DNA of 9,671 nt from Agathobacter sp. GTDB lineage: Bacteria > Bacillota_A > Clostridia > Lachnospirales > Lachnospiraceae. The translations under genes were made by a program, and so were the position numbers. The notes below the pieces were generated by a model. The model was not told the origin of the DNA and ran no database searches. It saw only the letters and a program-made list of their open reading frames with translations. Each line of letters opens with the position of its first letter. The stretch's first letter is position 1. Shown piece by piece: positions 7,377 to 9,671 of the stretch. The stretch spans positions 1 to 9,671 of the forward strand of contig JAGBEZ010000063.1 in NCBI GenBank assembly GCA_017936725.1. Reading direction: 5' to 3'.

Positions 7377-7400
7377 GTGAAAATCATGTGGAAAAGGTAG
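7377..7400 (+). other. Possible 7-codon leader ORF (uncertain)
   Basis: AGAGGAGA (7363-7370) is a good Shine-Dalgarno sequence 6 nt before GTG at 7377, which opens a 7-codon frame (MKIMWKR) ending in TAG at 7398-7400. It lies upstream of the predicted GH2 transcription start, so it would be expressed only from a more distal promoter that I cannot identify. It may be chance. Confidence 0.2.
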
Positions 7401-7417
7401 AAATTTAAAATAAAAAA

Positions 7418-7426
7418 TGCTATAAT
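7418..7426 (+). promoter_or_regulatory. Extended -10 promoter for the GH2-GPH operon
   Basis: TGC followed by a perfect TATAAT (7421-7426) is the extended -10 form TGnTATAAT. The -35 position (7398-7403, TAGAAA) matches the consensus only partly, as expected for an extended -10 or activator-aided promoter. Transcription would start near 7433, leaving a leader of about 53 nt. Confidence 0.65.
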
Positions 7427-7445
7427 TATTTAATTATATTATGTT

Positions 7446-7464
7446 TATATTTTAGGGAAATATA
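7446..7464. promoter_or_regulatory. Perfect 7-bp inverted repeat in the GH2 leader
   Basis: TATATTT (7446-7452) and AAATATA (7458-7464) are exact inverted copies around TAGGG. The repeat lies between the predicted transcription start and the ribosome binding site, a classic roadblock position for a sugar-responsive repressor. Because it is AT-only it could also be chance, and as an mRNA hairpin it would be weak. Confidence 0.35.
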
Positions 7465-7486
7465 TATAAGTTGGGAGAGGTAAAAT

Positions 7487-9412
7487 ATGAGAAAAACAAC
7501 GACATTCATGAAGAACTGGCTGTTTACAGATTTAGATGGCAGTCAGACGAAGCTTGATTTGCCACACACTTGGAATGCCTTGGACGGACAAGATGGCGGT
7601 GGAGACTACAGACGTGGTACTTGTACCTATGAAACAGAAGTAGCTGCACCAAAATACGACAAGGAAACAGAAGTTGTATACTTGCAGTTCCACGGGGTAA
7701 ATGCTACAGCAAATGTAGTATTAAATGGCAAAGAAGTAGTGGCACAGCACGATGGCGGTTATTCTACGTTCCGTGTAGACGTAACAGATGTCATCGAGGA
7801 CATGAACAAAATCGTGGTAAGAGTTGACAATAGCAAAAACGACCGCGTTTATCCACAGATGGCTGACTTTACCTTCTATGGCGGTATTTATCGTAACGTA
7901 GAATGGTTAGTAGTAAACAAACATCATTTTGATTTGGATTACTGCGGAAGTAATGGAATTAAGATTACTCCAGAAGTAAAAGGAAACAAAGCGGAAGTTC
8001 GTGTAGATACCTATACAAAAGCAGAAGGTGTAGAAATCAAAGTTTCTCTTATGGATGCAGATGGCGAGGTAGTAGACACAGCTGATGGCGATTCCGTGAA
8101 TTTCGTTGTAGAAAACCCACATCTTTGGAACGGTTTAGCAGATCCATATCTTTATACCGTAGTAGCAACTATGTATAAAGATGGTGTTAAAGTGGACCAG
8201 GTAAGCAGTACATGTGGTATCCGTTCCATTCATTTTGACCCTAAGACAGGTTTCTATTTAAATGGAAAATCATACCCACTTCATGGCGTTTCCCGTCATC
8301 AGGACTGGAAAGCAATTGGTAATGCGATTAACTATGACAATATGGAATTGGATATGGAACTGATTAAGGAAATCGGTGCAAATACAATTCGTCTTGCACA
8401 TTATCAGCATGACCAGCATTTCTATGATTTATGTGATAAAGAGGGTATGATTGTTTGGGCAGAAATTCCATATATTTCACACCATATGCCAGGTGGCAAC
8501 AAAAATACACATGATCAGATGGAAGAACTTATCGCACAGAACTACAACCATCCTTGTATCGTTACCTGGGGTATTTCAAATGAAATCACAATTAAAGTAA
8601 CCGATAAAAAAGATATGTTAAAGAACCACAAAGAATTGCAGGAATTCGTACACAAGATGGATCCTACAAGACCTACAACCGTGGCGTGTTATGCTATGTG
8701 TGGACCATTTAACAGAGTGACCAAGATTACGGATATCGTAGCTTGGAACCTTTACCTTGGCTGGTATGTACCATTCCTTTGGTTAAATGATTTATGGATT
8801 GGCTTCTATCATCTCGTTTATCCAAAACGTTGCTTAGGTTATTCTGAGTATGGTGCAGAAGGTATGCCAAACTTACATGCAGAAAAACCAAAACGTGGGG
8901 ATAACACAGAAGAATACCAGAATATTTACCATGAATTTATGATTCGTTGCTTCAAACGTCATCCATATATGTGGGGTACCTACATTTGGAATATGTTTGA
9001 CTTTGCAGCAGATGATCGTAACCAGGGGGGCGAACCAGGTATGAACCACAAAGGCATGGTGACATTCGATCGCAAATTAAAGAAAGACTGTTTCTACCTT
9101 TACAAAGCATACTGGAACAAAAAAGATCCATTTGTTTATATTGCAGGCAGACGTTTTACATATCGTAAAAAATACGCACAGGAAATTACAGTGTACTCTA
9201 ACCAACCAGAAGTTTCACTTTATCATAATGGCACATTAGTAGAAACACAGAACGGAGATAGTGTATTTAAGTTCAAAGTAAATCTTACCGATGGCGAAAA
9301 CAAATTAGAAGTAAAATCAGGAAATCTGGTAGACAATGCTGTAATTATAAGAACCGATGAAGATCATCCAGAGTATATAGCTCCAAAGGTTGATACAAAG
9401 AACTGGTTCTAG
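7487..9412 (+). CDS. Glycoside hydrolase family 2, beta-galactosidase-like, cytoplasmic
   Basis: The 641-residue enzyme should hydrolyse a terminal beta-linked sugar by the retaining GH2 mechanism. Domains: N-terminal sugar-binding jelly roll (about 8-145, LPHTWN at 25-30, GGIYRNV at 132-138), Ig-like domain (150-247), TIM barrel (250-548), and a small beta domain (560-625, with 'VYSNQPEVSLYHNG' at 569-582). The acid/base is Glu366 in NHPCIVTWGISNE (354-366) and the nucleophile Glu454 in GYSEYGAEG (451-459). H305 in RLAHY matches the conserved barrel histidine. There is no signal peptide or membrane segment, so it is intracellular. The NHKGMVTFDRK-KKD-FY-YKA block (520-540) is typical of compact GH2 beta-galactosidases. 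An N-x-K motif is present, so beta-glucuronidase is not fully excluded. GGGAGAGG at 7473-7480 sets the start. The downstream symporter follows after 22 bp, indicating an operon. Confidence 0.93.
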   Translation: MRKTTTFMKNWLFTDLDGSQTKLDLPHTWNALDGQDGGGDYRRGTCTYETEVAAPKYDKETEVVYLQFHGVNATANVVLNGKEVVAQHDGGYSTFRVDVTDVIEDMNKIVVRVDNSKNDRVYPQMADFTFYGGIYRNVEWLVVNKHHFDLDYCGSNGIKITPEVKGNKAEVRVDTYTKAEGVEIKVSLMDADGEVVDTADGDSVNFVVENPHLWNGLADPYLYTVVATMYKDGVKVDQVSSTCGIRSIHFDPKTGFYLNGKSYPLHGVSRHQDWKAIGNAINYDNMELDMELIKEIGANTIRLAHYQHDQHFYDLCDKEGMIVWAEIPYISHHMPGGNKNTHDQMEELIAQNYNHPCIVTWGISNEITIKVTDKKDMLKNHKELQEFVHKMDPTRPTTVACYAMCGPFNRVTKITDIVAWNLYLGWYVPFLWLNDLWIGFYHLVYPKRCLGYSEYGAEGMPNLHAEKPKRGDNTEEYQNIYHEFMIRCFKRHPYMWGTYIWNMFDFAADDRNQGGEPGMNHKGMVTFDRKLKKDCFYLYKAYWNKKDPFVYIAGRRFTYRKKYAQEITVYSNQPEVSLYHNGTLVETQNGDSVFKFKVNLTDGENKLEVKSGNLVDNAVIIRTDEDHPEYIAPKVDTKNWF

Positions 9413-9434
9413 GAAAAGGAGAGGTATTTTAAAA

Positions 9435-9671
9435 ATGAGTAAAGAAAACGTAACAGCTAACGATGGTGTAAACCGCGCCAAGATGTACCAGTTGGCATTG
9501 TTCCCAATGAATAATGGTGCAACAAACGTTTATTTTGTGTTGATTCTTTCATACATTGCTACTTTTGGTAACACTGTACTTGGAATCGCAACACTTTTTG
9601 CAACTACAATGATTACGGTAATGCGTGTGTTTGATGCTGTAACAGACCCAATTATTGGTGCATTAATGGAC
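9435..9671 (+). CDS. GPH-family sugar:cation symporter (MelB/LacS/UidB-like), N-terminal part
   Basis: Only the first 79 codons lie in the window; the frame is open to the edge. After a hydrophilic N-terminus (about 1-15), residues 18-40 and 43-62 form the first two membrane segments, separated by 'ATFGNTVLG'. The signature 'RVFDAVTDPIIGALMD' (64-79) is the GPH hallmark loop (R-x-x-D-A-x-x-DP-x-x-G-x-x-x-D), whose aspartates couple Na+ or H+ to sugar uptake in MelB-like carriers. Full-length members are about 450-500 residues with 12 helices. AGGAGAGG just after the GH2 stop precedes the ATG at about 11-nt spacing. It probably imports the glycoside that the GH2 enzyme cleaves; the actual sugar cannot be read from this fragment. 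Confidence 0.93.
   Translation, partial: MSKENVTANDGVNRAKMYQLALFPMNNGATNVYFVLILSYIATFGNTVLGIATLFATTMITVMRVFDAVTDPIIGALMD

Larger units (their letters stand above)
7235..7486. other. Divergent intergenic control region, asnA / GH2 gene
   Basis: This 252-bp AT-rich stretch holds no credible protein gene apart from a possible 7-codon leader ORF. It contains the asnA promoter, the TTATAGTTTTT repeats, a Shine-Dalgarno-like AGAGGAGA (7363-7370), an extended -10 promoter reading into the GH2 gene, an AT-only inverted repeat at 7446-7464, and the GH2 ribosome binding site GGGAGAGG (7473-7480). I see no tRNA, T-box or convincing CcpA (cre) site. Confidence 0.8.

Noticed and set aside
9041..9055. Naming the GH2 enzyme a beta-glucuronidase from its N-x-K motif
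   Set aside because: The same N-x-K-G block occurs in compact beta-galactosidases, and the surrounding sequence is more like theirs, so the motif alone does not decide.

Overview
The window looks like a chromosomal segment of a low-GC Gram-positive anaerobe of the Clostridia, most likely Lachnospiraceae. The reasons are AT-rich intergenic DNA, strong GGAGG-type ribosome binding sites, TTGAAA/TATAAT sigma-A promoters, the era - yqzL-like - recO - membrane protein - glyS gene order, an M16C (PreP/insulinase-type) peptidase beside era, and a GH2 glycosidase next to a GPH sugar symporter. The genus cannot be read from the sequence, and the family assignment is inference.

Left block (1 to about 6182, all + strand): the C-terminal two thirds of a PreP-like M16C metallopeptidase, with an in-frame TAG just upstream of the readable part; era (GTPase for 16S rRNA/30S maturation); a 58-residue YqzL-like small protein; recO (recombination mediator); an unrecognised single-pass membrane protein with a basic cytoplasmic tail and an acidic C-terminus; and glyS (homodimeric-type glycyl-tRNA synthetase). 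The first four genes are closely spaced (14, 69 and 5 bp) and are probably cotranscribed. A near-consensus promoter overlapping the last codons of recO probably starts a separate membrane protein-glyS transcript.

Middle (about 6182 to 7234): glyS converges on asnA (ammonia-dependent asparagine synthetase, - strand). They share a compact terminator whose A-tract and T-tract let it work in both directions. asnA has its own sigma-A promoter and a short leader, with no T-box.

Right block (7235 to 9671): a divergent, AT-rich 252-bp control region holds the asnA promoter, an extended -10 promoter for the sugar operon, an 11-bp direct repeat, small inverted repeats and a possible 7-codon leader ORF. 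Next comes a cytoplasmic GH2 glycosidase (beta-galactosidase-like, both catalytic glutamates present), then the start of a GPH-family cation symporter cut by the window end. Together these two would import a beta-linked sugar and hydrolyse it inside the cell.

Most of the window is conserved housekeeping DNA. I see no CRISPR array, transposon, phage gene, RNA gene or obviously new defence or biosynthetic system. The points most worth checking are the truncated PreP frame, the unnamed membrane protein, the YqzL-like small protein, and the operator-like structure and substrate of the GH2-GPH operon.
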